64,000 bases of DNA from Neckera pumila (Eukaryota; Streptophyta; Bryopsida; Hypnales; Neckeraceae), in the NCBI GenBank assembly GCA_963969595.1, contig OZ018413.1:9290211-9354210 (forward strand), given 5' to 3'. This document shows, piece by piece, positions 21,139 through 32,275 of this stretch (positions within the stretch are counted from its first letter, which is position 1; every line of letters starts with the position of its first letter). Position numbers and translations under genes: made by a program. Below the pieces are notes generated by a model, which saw only the letters and a program-made list of their open reading frames with translations, searched no databases and was not told the DNA's origin.

Positions 21139-23395
21139 ATAATTAGGCGGTATTTCACACACTACTTTGGTACTTTTGGTACTTGCAGCCTCAAATGAAC
21201 ATCTCCACTTGCCCTCGTTTATAGAGCATTGAGCGCATAGACGTATGCCAAGCTTTTTGAAGCCGGAGTTGTGCTAAATTAGTGAAGTTGGCGATTTTTC
21301 TAGAATAAGCAGGCCAAATATATCACATGCTTTGAAACTAACACCCCTTGGAGCATGCTGAAAATCGCTGTTTACTGACTCATAGAGTTTTCCTCACTGT
21401 ATCTCTATCTTGCAACTTTCACATTTAGTCTGGAAGTGTTTTCAATGTAGTGTAGTTTCTCCTTACATGGCAAGCAAATTGCTTTCTCTTCTACGTAGTA
21501 TATAAATTGTCCTTTCATGTTACCAGATGCTGATGCAATCAACTCAATCAAGGTCAGACATCTTCATGGGAAGTTGCAGTTGTTGTAATTTGGACAGGTT
21601 TCATGAAATTGGCAGGCATGAAAACAGTTGTAAATAACTGGCAGCGCTGTAAGTGTACCACCAGAAACTAGAGGAATTTGAGTCAATCAAGGAAGACTAG
21701 AGCAATTTTTATTTGAGATTTTTGACTAAAATCTCAAATCGGATGGCTGAACCATAAATCTATAAATTTTTGAGGTTTTGGAATCACATCTAATAGAGCT
21801 TGAAAATTGGCATTTTAACAAATATAACCATCCTAAATAGAAATTTTAACAAATTTTAACAAATAATACCCGATCAAAACTGGTTTGGCACTCTGGAATG
21901 TGCCAATTTAACAAACAGGAGATCCTTTCAGGTGGCTATGTACATTGAATTTCGTCAAATTATATACCTAAATTCTTTATTTAAGAACCCAAATCTATGA
22001 TAATCATACTTGCCTTATAAGATTTGTGTCCACGAAGATAAGGTATACATTGTGACGCAATTAGATAAGGGTTGCAAGTAGGTGAGCTTACCTTACATTC
22101 TGAATGAAATAGCGGCGTTCTTACTACGAGCTGTTGTTGGACGTGGCTTGTGTCAATTTACCAGTCATTCATGTCAGTAATTTGGATCCAAGCTCAGATG
22201 GTCACATTTGTTAACAATGGCGTGCTTCAGAGCGCCATAATGGTGCACAAAACTAGGACTGGCACAGATCTGAGATTCAGAAAGGAACTTCAATTTCTCT
22301 GAGTTGGCGAAAATTCAAGACTTTGGCGCTTTTAAAGGGGAACTCTACTATGGTTCATTTGTTCATCCGTCTAGGTCTTCAATCCAGATTTCTTTTCCAG
22401 ATCTATTTCTGAATGCGTCCGCTTCGTGAAACTATGCCAATGAATTTAAATACTTGGATTTGTAGGGCATAACGACTTCTGAATACGACCCACCATGCAG
22501 GATAAATACGGAGGACGAAGAATTTCCCAAGTCCAATATATCTGAAGGTCAACGTACACGTACAATATCATAGCTCATGCTCATATTTGTTGATTTCCTT
22601 GTCAATATGATTAACCTTCTACGCAGTATTCCACTTCTGTTTCCTCCACATTTGTAAAGCAAGGGCTCCACATCTGACATGAATGGGGTGTACGTGGAGG
22701 AATACATCCATTTCCATGAGCTTACAAATAGGAGGAAGTTGATTTCATCGGGTCATGATACACTAAGTTTTCCGCAAGTCATGAGTTCAGGACTATCACA
22801 ATTCTCGCATTTTGGTCATTCAAGCACATTCGGCGGCTACCTGATTCAAGTTCGAAGCTCATAATTAAACTAGCAGGCACCTGGCTAGCTAGTGATCAAT
22901 TATCAAAGCACCTAATTCGGTAACCAAAGCAATATACCGTATGAACGTCAATTTCGTGAAATCAGTTAATATTATCGGCGAATAATTCCACGACTTTGAC
23001 AAATATCCGGGACGTGGACTGGAAACGTAAACCTACAGGAGTCCAAATTGAAGAGCTCCCTGTGCAGCTGAACGTCACCATCTTTTGCTCCCCGAATCGT
23101 CCCCATTTGGCGACATTGACGATTGTATTGCAAATTAATTAAGGAGGAAAAAATTCTTACAGACTGAGATGAACCATTCCTTCTGTGCATGCATCTCGTA
23201 TTAACAGAATATATATCACCAACACTCAACTCTGATCAAAACTAGATACAGCATTTCGTGTGCACTAAGAAATGTAGAGGGCCTCAGTAGTCCCTTCGCA
23301 AATTACAATGATCTCGGACATCACAGCTTATCAGATCACTTGAATGAACAAGTAGTGCAATATTTAATTGTGAAGTACACACCCAGTGAAGTGCG

Positions 23396-23401
23396 TTTAT
23401 T
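23396..23401 (-). terminator. Poly(A) signal for GLP1 (AATAAA)
   Basis: Minus-strand AATAAA about 210 bases after the GLP1 stop codon, in the context CCTAATAAACGC. The same hexamer is kept at the same spacing in all four GLP copies. Confidence 0.55.
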
Positions 23402-23610
23402 AGGGACGATTCCAGTCAACACCACCGGTGAATGTCACTGGCTGGAATCAGGGTTGGAACACTTGTATAATACCCTGAATACACATGAAAGTTCAAATCA
23501 AATCAGAAAGACCCTAGCTAAGGAATGAATTCCACTTATTTTCTACGCTGAACGTACTCCAGTTCCGCTTCAGCTGCTGCTCGTGGAATTAGCCATACAG
23601 TAACTAGTGA

Positions 23611-24291
23611 TCAAGGGTGACCGGGGTACGAGGCCTTGAGGAGCTTGGCCGTGGCGGCGTCCACGCCGAAAGACTTCTCGATCACGGCGCTGGTGATGTT
23701 GGGCGTGAAGATTTGGTTGGCGGAGAGCATCAGACCCGGATTCTGCGACGTCAGCGTGTTGAAGGTGACGGCTCTCTCGTTGCCCACGTTCAGCTGGAAG
23801 TGCAGCATCGCGCGCGGAAACACGATGACGTCGCCCTTCTCCAAGGTGGCCGCGTACAGCACCTTGTCGTCGCTGACGAAGCCCGTGTAGATGCGTCCCT
23901 TCAACACGAGCAGCGTCTCGGTGGCGCGCGGGTGCGTGTGCAGCGGCACCACGCCGCCCAGGTCGAAGTCCAGTCGTGCGTGCGTGACGCCCTGCGTGTT
24001 GAGTCCCGGGAACTCCGTGGGCGTGGCCAGCGCCACGACGGCCCCCGTGGGCGTCTGCTTGACGTCGGCGCCTGGCGCTCGGAAGCCGGTGAAGACGAAG
24101 TCTTTCGCGGAGACGCTGCTTCGCGGTCTGCAGGCGTATCCGTTGACGAGAGGCGCCGTGGGCGACAGATCCGCCACGCAGAAGTCTTGCAGCGGGTCGG
24201 GGTCGGCGGCCTTGACAGTGCCCACGACCAGCATTATCGCACAGCAGGCAACAACCAGAAGCATGGCGCTTCCCCTTCTGGAGCCGGCCAT
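23611..24291 (-). CDS. Germin-like protein 1 (secreted cupin)
   Basis: Single exon, 226 residues. I start at the ATG at 24291; the frame is open four codons further to a TTG, which is not a credible plant start. Residues 1-28 form a signal peptide (Arg-rich n-region, hydrophobic core to about 23, cleavage near VKA|A). Two cysteines at 38 (DFCVAD) and 54 (GYACR) are spaced as in the germin disulfide. Germin box 1 covers HTHPRATETLLVLKGRIYTG, giving ligands His118, His120 and Glu125. Box 2 (EKGDVIVFPRAMLHFQLNVG) gives His164. These four residues bind Mn in characterised germins. KGD is at 152-154 and a possible N-glycan site is NIT at 198. Length matches the family. Germins are apoplastic hexamers with oxalate oxidase, superoxide dismutase or other activities; which one applies here cannot be told from sequence. 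The CDS is GC-rich in AT-rich surroundings. The protein is identical to that of GLP2. Confidence 0.96.
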   Translation of the reverse strand: MAGSRRGSAMLLVVACCAIMLVVGTVKAADPDPLQDFCVADLSPTAPLVNGYACRPRSSVSAKDFVFTGFRAPGADVKQTPTGAVVALATPTEFPGLNTQGVTHARLDFDLGGVVPLHTHPRATETLLVLKGRIYTGFVSDDKVLYAATLEKGDVIVFPRAMLHFQLNVGNERAVTFNTLTSQNPGLMLSANQIFTPNITSAVIEKSFGVDAATAKLLKASYPGHP

Positions 24292-24517
24292 TGCTGCAGT
24301 CAACCTTCCCAGCTGATGAAGCTGATGAAGCTAGACGTACTAACGAGCGAATAGATGAGCACTTGCAATGTATGTACGTCAAGCTCAAGTACTGCAATTC
24401 TAGCTAGCTCACCAGCGACAGAGATGAACACAAGCAAGTTTATATGTAAATCAGTTCGGCTGTTCAGGAAGCAAAGTTGGTTGTGGAGATTGATGATGGA
24501 GTACCCCGTTGCTGAGG

Positions 24518-24525
24518 TATATATA
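24518..24525 (-). promoter_or_regulatory. TATA box of GLP1
   Basis: TATATATA about 230 bases upstream of the GLP1 ATG. It is conserved in position upstream of GLP2 and GLP4 but not GLP3. Overlapping ACGT cores (CCACGTACGT) lie about 30 bases further upstream at about 24555-24565. Confidence 0.55.
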
Positions 24526-24899
24526 CTCCCGGCAAGCCGCGTGAACTACAGGTACCACGTACGTATGTTCTCTCTCAGTCCCCATGTCAATTTGGACTCG
24601 ACGCACTAGACCTTCCCGGACATTTTCTGTATGTTGCGAGGAAAGCATGTGATCGAGTTGCCTTCACTCGGGCAGTTGACTCCGCAGCTTTCATCCTACG
24701 TGCGGAAAGCATTCATGAGAATGAGTTTGGCAAACTGTCGGCAAGGAAATGTGGCCATCGGTCAACGTAACTTAGCTTGCGAAGAGCTGCTCGATAGAGC
24801 TTGAATAAATTAATGGACTGAAACTGGGGCCCTCGCAGCTAGAGGAAAACTGAAGATATTTGGCAGTGATCGAGAAGCACTGCCGCCAATACGCATTGA

Positions 24900-25162
24900 C
24901 ACTGGGAACTTTTGCCACTTTATGCCGGACCTAAAGGGGGACCTAATGTGCATCTCTGGTTCGGGCTGAGGTTCGGAAGACCACAGGAACCTGAGTTCCG
25001 CGCACTTTTAGCGTCAATTGAGGCCTAATGCGTATAAAAATGGGCCAAAAGGGGGAGCAAAAGTTTCGCACCCCCCACCTCGGATTTGTACAAAAATGGG
25101 CCAAAAGGGGGGCCTAACTCTTCACGAGTTAGCCCAGCATAAAGTCTTCAAAGTTCCCAGTG
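24900..25162. mobile_element. 263 bp CACTG-ended element upstream of GLP1, TGA target duplication
   Basis: The left end is CACTGGGAACTTTTG…CTTTATGC. The right end, read inward, is CACTGGGAACTTTGAAGACT, followed by TTATGC. TGA flanks it at 24897-24899 and 25163-25165. Unit 4 has the empty site, a single TGA at 52962-52964. A CACTR terminus and a 3 bp duplication fit the CACTA superfamily at MITE size. Inside are two direct copies of AAAAATGGGCCAAAAGGGGG and a TATAAAA. It lies about 610 bp upstream of the GLP1 ATG. Confidence 0.8.
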
Positions 25163-25165
25163 TGA

Positions 25166-26116
25166 GCACGCCGGCGCCGGGTTGAGAATTACAAGTCATA
25201 AAATCTCCCGACTGAGCCATGCATGGATGCTGCGAGCTCCTTCCAGGGGGTGGCCGGGAGAGTGGCAAGTTCAGTCCAAGCATGTCGCAAGGGGTAATTG
25301 ACGGCTCCTGGGTCGCGGCAGCTGCTTCATTGCAACTCTCGGTTCGTTGTCCACACTTGAGTAAAAAAACCTCAAGAATCATTCGGAAACGGAGCGCTTA
25401 CTAACATCACAAATCGTGGCTTCTCAATGAACCCCTGGAGCTTCATGAAAACCCTTTGGATGCTGATTGTGAACTGAGGACTCTGTTCTAGTATCCTTAT
25501 GTGTGAACTTGTGATAGCTAGTCCTCACAATTATGGAAGTTTGTGGTATTTTTAGATCAAATCAATATAACGTAGTTTCCATTCCAAATAGTGTGACCAT
25601 CACTCAATTACTTTTGTTGGCATTCATCCGTAATTCGCACACTTAGATGTAATTTTCATCATATGGTTACACAAATTTGACCAAATTCATCCAAATTTAG
25701 TTCACACCTATTCAATTAGTGTGAGGTCATTATGCCCACACGCCCTGTTTAATATTTTGTAGTGATTGAATGATTCAAGTGCATAGGTCATCTTTCTTGT
25801 AAAAATTGGCACATTGTCATTGAAAATGATGGAAATATTTTTGTACACTCATGAAAAGACTCATGATGGATTGAAAGTTTAGGTAGTGAATTGTATGGTG
25901 GGGTAAATAAGGAACTCATCATTTGGGTAGTGAAGTTTTAACTTGTCGGAGATGTCAATGCTTGAATGTCCAAAGTCAATTTTGCATTTTTTGGTAAGTA
26001 ATGTGAGTATTCTCTTTTTGCAAATTTGTTATATAAACTTGATAATTCTTGAATATTGTTTGACCATTCATACACTACATTTGGGTTCATTTGTTTGACC
26101 ATTCATACACTACATT
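25166..26116. repeat. GLP distal upstream block (pairs with 40205-40930 and 52965-53890)
   Basis: Collinear in units 1, 2 and 4. Unit 2 lacks the ~490 bp corresponding to 24876-25363. The minus-strand frame 25122-25382 runs into the inserted element, and its paralogue 52837-53181 has a different tail, so no protein is called. The final 60 bp contain a tandem copy of TTGTTTGACCATTCATACAC at the unit boundary. Confidence 0.75.
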
Positions 26117-26686
26117 TGGATTGTCTACTCTAAAAAAAATTTTAAGTCGTTTATTTAACTCAATTCTCAATATTTCTGGAAAAAAAAATCCTAGGATGTA
26201 GATTGATTATTACAACATTACAACCGTTGGGATTGGCATTTTTAAATTCCATAATTAAATTAACAACAGTTTAATATTTTGAATCATTTTCTATTTCTTT
26301 CTACTTACTATTTTTTTCCTATATGTTGTACAATTCCAAATGATGTGAAAATTTTTCAAGCATATAGACAACTTGTTTACAAAACTAAATTCAAAGAAGC
26401 ACCACCTTTATCGGCATTTTTTCATTGAAAAGTGAACTTGCAAAGTGCAGCTGCCCGGTTTTTTGCAGGATTGAAGAAATGGTTTTCAAGACTTGAAATG
26501 CTTATATCTTATGATCCACACGGTGGAGTTTTTGGAAATTTTTACCACATGTTTGCAACATATCATACTACAAGATCCTACGGTCACATGTGTCAAAAAA
26601 AGAAATTCCAAAAATTTGACTAGTTGTATTAGAAATGGCAGTTTTGGAGCGTTTTTGGTGATTACATAGTCATCAAACTTTAGGGG
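26117..26686. mobile_element. 5'-truncated piggyBac-type element at the unit 1/unit 2 junction
   Basis: The sequence from about 26117 matches 56066-56640, the right part of the full element at 55721-56640. The left third is absent and is replaced by the GLP upstream block. The right end reads CTTTAGGGGG followed by TAATT (TTAA mutated), exactly as at 56640. Confidence 0.75.
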
Positions 26687-26748
26687 GTAATTAGACCCTA
26701 TTTCCTCTCTAGCTACCTAATCGGTGTAGTGGCTCATGGCTTGTGATT

Positions 26749-27144
26749 TTATAATGGTACAAAATTAGTTTCTGAAATATGTTGTTTTCTCTTCTTTACT
26801 GAAGGTTGGATTTTGTGAGATGGCAAAGACATTTTTCTAACCCTCCTCCTCAAGGTAGAAATTTTGGTCTTTTGTTGTTGAAATTGGTGCACCAGCTCCA
26901 CGGGATTCTCCTTCTCCTCACACCGCAATGTCATGGAGGTGCGAAGCCAAGACCCCCAACGCACAGCTCTTCCTTTCGCATCAATAGGGTCACCTTCCTC
27001 CCCCAAACCCTAAATCACCTGCTTCATCTCTCTCGGAGTAGACTGTACCGGGCCCTGCCTGCCTGCCTGCTTACCGAGCAAGGCTGGAGATACTCTCAGC
27101 ACAATCCACTGCATAAGTCCCATGAAATTTTGTGTGACAACTGA
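26749..27144 (-). other. Second copy of the gene-like module
   Basis: Near-identical to 56703-57098 and slightly diverged from 8763-9160. One change in the minus frame turns Leu to Ser near the end, and two or three changes occur in the plus frame. The copies do not show an obvious excess of silent changes, so coding status stays open. Confidence 0.3.
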
Positions 27145-27499
27145 ATGAGCTCACTCTTTCACAGTCGAGCACAGTTCTGATGCTCAAGTACCCCTGCAAA
27201 GCATGATGACAACAGCGTGTAAATCAACTTACAGTCCAAACTGAGAAATGCGCTAATTCAAGTATTCAAATACCGACAGTATCCGTCACTGCACTCAGTA
27301 GGTTTTCAAAAAAAATAATATATTTACTGCAAAGGAAAAAGCAGATTTACTACCCCCAGTTTCTTTTTCAGTGGAAACTGGAGCTCGCGTTTTGAATTTG
27401 AACTGGATATTCTGCGGTATTTCAAAGACTACGTCACTGTTTTCCATCATACTGTAGCACAACCGAAAAATTTGCCTCCATCTATGCTGAATTGCTTAA

Positions 27500-28474
27500 C
27501 CCCTAAAGGACCGAGGTGATTTTCCTACCAAAAACCATTCAAAATTGTCATTTCTATTGCAAAGAGAAAAGAGTTTAAAAAATTGTGTATTTTTGCATAT
27601 CCAACTGTAAGATCTTATACTTGACTAGTATATGAATATGTGGAAGAAATTTCAGAAACTGTGACCACGTAGATTGCAAGATATATGCATTTACAGTGAA
27701 GAAAACAAGTTTTTTTCCATCTTGTTTCACTAGGTTTTTTGGCTTTCAATTCAGCATAGGTGGAGGCAAATTTTTCGGTTGTGCTACAGTGTGATGGAAA
27801 ACAGTGACGTAGTCTTCGAAATACCACAGAATATCCAGTTCAAATTCAAAACGCGGGTTACAATTTGGGTCCGGGCAGGTTCCTACTGTCTCAATTTTTA
27901 GTGATATATTTTGGGATTTTTTGAGGTTGTGTATTTTTGCGAGAGTTTTGTGAATATATAATTTTTATTTTAATTGATGCCCGGGAGCAAAAGTTATGGC
28001 ACAATAAGCAAAAATGGAGTTTGACGGGTAGCACAAAAAAAATCACAAAAAGTCAAAATAATTTATTTTTAAACTTTTTTTCTCAAAGATTAACTTAATA
28101 ATGTTTTAATGAGTGAAAATTAAGTGTTTTTCTATAAAATTTTATTGGTAGATTCTTGATTCAATTACTTAAAGTAAATAAGTAGAAAATCAAAATCAAT
28201 AGTGCAAAAAATTTGTCCTAAAAAGATTCAAAGCCAGAAAATCTAGTCAAGCAAGGTACAAATAAACTTGTTTTCTTTACTTTATATGCATACATCTTAC
28301 AATCTACATGGTCAAAGTTTCTGAAATTTCTTCCACGTATTCATATACTAGTCAAGTATAAGATCTTATGGTTGGATATGCAAAAAAAGAAAAAATTTAA
28401 AGTTCTTTTATCTTTGCAATAGAAATGACAGTTTTGAGTGATTTTTGATAGGAAATCACCTTGGTCCTTTAGGG
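27500..28474. mobile_element. Fold-back piggyBac-type element, recombinant
   Basis: TTAA lies on both sides (27496-27499 and 28475-28478). The left half equals the left half of 57454-58382; the right half equals the right half of 58874-60069. Those two elements are mutually inverted, so this copy is a near-palindrome. Its centre (about 27745-27865) carries an inverted copy of the host flank 27367-27493, including GCATAGGTGGAGGCAAA. Confidence 0.75.
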
Positions 28475-28479
28475 TTAAC

Positions 28480-28907
28480 AATTAGGTTGCCTTCATTGAG
28501 AGAAGTTCATGCAATTCTCTAAACCCAAGCCATGCACAGTACACCATCCTATACAACACATATAATTCCTTCATTACTGCATCCATCTGCAATGACTGTA
28601 CATATTTGAACAGTGTTGAATGTCAAGAAAATAGTATGAGAAAACTTAATTTCACTCTTTTGTATAGGTTTTGTAGGAGTAAAGTGAACCAGCCCATTAC
28701 CACTACCCTTCTCAATTCTGCCCTCATATACGTGTGGTGTACATTCCCTTCTGAAATATACAAAATAGGTACATGAGGGTGATGGTAATAGAAAGAATCA
28801 ATGTAGATGCTTTTAGAACATGAAACAACTGTCCAATAAGAATGCTTCAGTTCGTTGAACTAAAATGGCTCCAAAAACTGTAAAAGAAAAAGAAAAAGAA
28901 AGACATA
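28480..28907. repeat. Unit-2 spacer (pairs with 60075-60502 and partly 10200-10447)
   Basis: The first ~190 bp are a copy of the AGGTTGCC element family. The remainder is collinear with unit 1 from GGTTTTGTAGGAGTAAAGTG to the AAGACATA at which the next element is inserted. No gene. Confidence 0.6.
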
Positions 28908-29477
28908 CTCCCTCTGTCCCACTAAAAACCTCCAAATCAAGCACAGTTTTTGTCCCACTAAAAAGCTCCGTTCTTAGATTTCAATTGTTGGATAAGTGTT
29001 GGCCGTGCTGAACGACCTTGTGGAGGCAAGTCAAGTGATTAGGGAGCATTATTTGCAAAATAAATTTGGCCTTGCCCATATGGGACACCTTGGACTCGTT
29101 GTGCTTCCTTAGATAGTAGTATTGACAATGGATTTAGTGACTACTTTGATACTCTAAAGAGTTGTTCTTGAAGTGGTGTAGGGATCTTTGTTGTGGATAT
29201 TTAGGTTGCAGTAGATGTTTTTAGAATCCCAATGTTGCTACCAACATTTAAATCATCAAGAATGATGGAGCTGGCAGCGTTTACAAATTTTGTCAAAAAT
29301 GGTACTTTCCGCATGGATTTGGGTGCCTAAATGATGGTGCTTAAGTTGGAGATTTTGCAAAGATCTAAAGGATAGTTTGTTAGTTTTTGAATGCATGTAT
29401 CCCTATTAGAAAGACTAAAAATGTAGTTAATCCTTCATGGGGAAGCCTTTTGGAGGTTTTTAGTGGGAGAGAGGGAG
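28908..29477. mobile_element. Stowaway-like (Tc1/mariner) MITE with TA duplication
   Basis: 570 bp. The left end is CTCCCTCTGTCCCACTAAAA, followed by ACCTCC; the right end is the inverted GGAGGTTTTTAGTGGGAGAG, then AGGGAG. TA flanks it at 28906-28907 and 29478-29479. Unit 1 keeps the empty site, a single TA at 10448-10449 (AAGACATACTTGTG). The CTCCCTC start and TA target are typical of plant Stowaway elements. No transposase frame. Confidence 0.85.
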
Positions 29478-29479
29478 TA

Positions 29480-30840
29480 CTTGTCTTTGATCCTTGTACG
29501 ATCTTTCAAGTCCAGTTTCTTTAGTCAAGTTTCTTTAGGTGGGGAATATTATGGGCATCAAAACTTGGTGTTGGATTGGAGAAAGTCCCTTCTAACTCTT
29601 CTTTAAATTGAAATTAGAGAATTTTTAATTCATGATTTTGAAACTAATTTTTGCATTTAATGTAAAAATGGTACTATCAAGTGGATTTTTTTTGGAAATA
29701 TATGGACAATGTCCATTGAAAGGAAAAATTGTACAATGAACCTGGGGAACAAGTCCCCAGCAAAATCACTAAGTGGATTTTTAATGACAATTCATAGATC
29801 ATGTTATATCTCTGCCTCTATACAAGTCACGTATGACTTAGCACTAGTTTCTTAGTTTGTGGATATTGAAATCTAACTGTTTGGGAAACACTAGATACGA
29901 ATGGAGTTGGCTTCTCAATACAACAAGAAAATTAAGGTTTTGTGGGAAAAATTCTAACCTTTTACAATTTGAGTTTGCATAGATTTTCAGCTATTATGGT
30001 AAAAATCCATTGCCTTTCAACGAACAATTCAATGAGCCTCTTATTTTTCTTGTCTTCACCAAAAATTTTCTCTTATTCAACGTATGGTTCAATATGCTTG
30101 GTTAGTTGTCTCGTTATTGCAAGTGTTTGTTCATCGGCATGTGTTTGATAAATTGGGGTCCAACTGAGAGTGCAATTTGTATGAGCCTCACATGGTGAAG
30201 GCTCATGAAGATAATGCAGTGCATGTTTTAAGAACCCTAAATCCTAAAACCTACAATTGTTGCAGTTTTTCTTGCTTTGTTGTGTAGGATAAGTAACTCT
30301 CGGTGTAGTTTCTCCATTGTAAGGTCACATAGACTTGGGCTCCTGCCCTTGGGTTCAATAGCTTTATATTGGAAAAGCCATTTAGAAGAGTTGCTTATTT
30401 TACAATTGAAAGAAGTTGGAATTTTACAAGATTGCATTTTCGTGATAGCTTGACCATAAAAATAACTATTTTATAGCTCTGGGATATAATGCTAAATGGA
30501 CAGAGTGTAACTATGTCCTCTTGAAATTGGTTATTATCAAAGCCTTATGATCAAATGCCATGTAGTATCATTTCCTCAATTGTTATATAGATTAGCAGCT
30601 TCATTGTTAGGCTAATTGGAAGGCAACTCCTTAGAAGAAAAACTGAACTCGTAGAGGGGCTGTGAGTTCAAAAGTCGACCACGTCAGTTCCCGCGTCACG
30701 TCATGTGCACTATCTCGGTTTGAGAGTCCACCAAGTCAATTTGAGAGTCGATGAATGATTCTGCAAGGATAATTTTGTGATGCTCAATTCAATTATGTCA
30801 AAGGTCAAAGGGATGAATGCTATATCACAAACTCATTTCA
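29480..30840. other. AT-rich duplicated spacer, no supported gene
   Basis: Near-identical to 61075-62435. The 68-codon frame at 29942-30148 is identical in both copies, but so is the surrounding non-coding DNA, so identity is not evidence of selection. Left uncalled. Confidence 0.5.
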
Positions 30841-31253
30841 CATTGGGATAAAAATGAGCCCTCAAAAGGGCTACTTCCCTTTGAAGAGTTCCCTTCAATG
30901 GAACTTATAGCCCTTTTGAGGATTCTTGGTCACTACTCATCATCAATGATGAATAGTACTTACAATAATTTAAAAATAAAAAAATTATAATTAAAAATGA
31001 TGAAATAAATAATGAAATAATAATAATACAAAAATAGCAGTCTGACATGGCATTAGATTTGAAATTCTATAATTTTGTATTTATTTTTTCAATTTTTTAA
31101 ATATTGTTTCAATTATATAATTGAATTGTTGTTATTCAGGCCCTGTAGTTTGTTGGTCAAAGAAGAAGATTTTATTTTTTTATTTTTTCTTCAACTAGCA
31201 TTTTTTACTATCTGAAAGTCACAGCCCCTTTGAGGGCTCATTTTTTCCTAATG
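30841..31253. mobile_element. MITE, ends CATTGGGATAAAAATGAGCCC
   Basis: 413 bp. The inverted ends have the GAGCCCTCAAAAGGG / CCCTTTGAGGGCTCA core and CCTAATG at the right. It is a divergent branch of the CATTAGGAAAAATTTCAGCC group. The unit-5 copy is 62436-62844. Confidence 0.65.
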
Positions 31254-32275
31254 GTACATGTCGTTATCGGTGCTCTATGTCATCTCTACATTGCGACATT
31301 TACAAATTTTAAAACTTCTTAGATTTTAAATATTTTTAAACTTCTACAAATTGTAGAAATCTACACATTGTCAAAATTTTAAAACTCTACCAACAGAATT
31401 TATTACATTAAGAAAAGATTAGTCTTATGACAGTTGATATAAGATTGTACAACAACTTACAAGTCTTATAAGTCTTACCTAATGGTACTTTTGACAATTG
31501 ATATGGTACAATTGATATAAGACAATCTGGAAACAACTACAAAACAACTAGAATACAACTAGGATGCAACTTACAAAACAACTAGCAAACAACTATTGTC
31601 ATTTTTAGGTGCAATCGTTTTCTACTCGTTCTCTAGTTGTTTCCTAGTTGTTTTTTGCGATAGCGGATTACATGGTGGATTCCACAGAGTGTAGAGTTCT
31701 TGACATTGACAATCGTAATAAATATTAGATGGAAAATAGCTCACATTCATTCTAAATTTGAACTTAAGTACAACTTGTAATCCTACACTTCATTCTATAG
31801 CTGCTTTGCAACTATTCCAACTAAAACGATACATAGCACTTCATTTTATGACTACTTTGCAACTAGAACTATATGATGATGATGTAAAACAATGCCGCAA
31901 AACAATGAAGTAAGGTTTGGTGCAAATAGAGAGGACTGTAGTTGCAAGATAGTTGTATCGAACACTTAGTTGCAGTTAGCCGGTTGTGGCGACACGTTTT
32001 TCTTCTAGTATATCTTGCAATTTCTACTCTATTTTAGGCATAGTTTGGAAAAAGTCTAGGTATAAAATCAAAACTAGACCAAATACTATAAAAGGTATGA
32101 CACAATCCTATTTTGGTTCTACACTCTTTTTATAGCTTTTTGTATACTTTTATCTACTTTAAATTGCAAATTCCCCCCAAAAGAAATCTACGAGTCCCAA
32201 GTGACAAATTGGGAGCTCACATCTGGTAATATCCCTCGGTTGCTAGTATTATTGTACTCGTGAATGGAACAAAGA
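31254..32275. repeat. Duplicated spacer rich in AACAACTAG motifs
   Basis: Pairs with 62845-63865. Between 31530 and 31650 the motif AACAACTA or its complement CTAGTTGTTT recurs several times on both strands, forming a degraded inverted repeat. The last ~240 bp also match 12890-13150. No gene. Confidence 0.55.

Larger units (their letters stand above)
20189..23390. repeat. Unit-1 copy of the GLP 3'-flanking block
   Basis: Collinear with 35490-38720 (unit 2) and 45133-48215 (unit 3, from position 20307). Apart from the MITE at 20946 and the ORF remnant at 20636, no gene is supported. The short minus-strand frame at 22972-23229 differs in frame and length in the other units, so it is not kept as a gene. 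Confidence 0.85.

Noticed and set aside
22972..23229. 85-codon minus frame downstream of GLP1 with copies in other units
   Set aside because: The other units have different frame lengths, starts and shifted tails; it behaves as non-coding flank.
24292..24303. Four-codon N-terminal extension of the GLP frames (Thr-Ala-Ala after a TTG)
   Set aside because: TTG is not a normal start in plant nuclear genes; the ATG at 24291 sits directly before a typical signal peptide.
23617..24354. 245-codon plus-strand frame overlapping GLP1 (and the copies in GLP2-4), and a 141-codon frame beside it
   Set aside because: Antisense shadows of a GC-rich gene: Arg/Gly/His-rich, no domain, and opposite to an intact germin cupin with all ligands.
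25150..25240. tRNA-like stretch on the minus strand (TGGCTCAGTCGGGAGA, then GACTTGTAATTC)
   Set aside because: It matches a pol III A-box and vaguely a Thr anticodon loop, but the anticodon stem does not pair and no B-box (GGTTCGANTCC) follows. Not a tRNA gene.
29942..30148. 68-codon frame identical in units 2 and 5
   Set aside because: Surrounding non-coding DNA is equally conserved because the duplication is recent, so identity shows nothing about coding.
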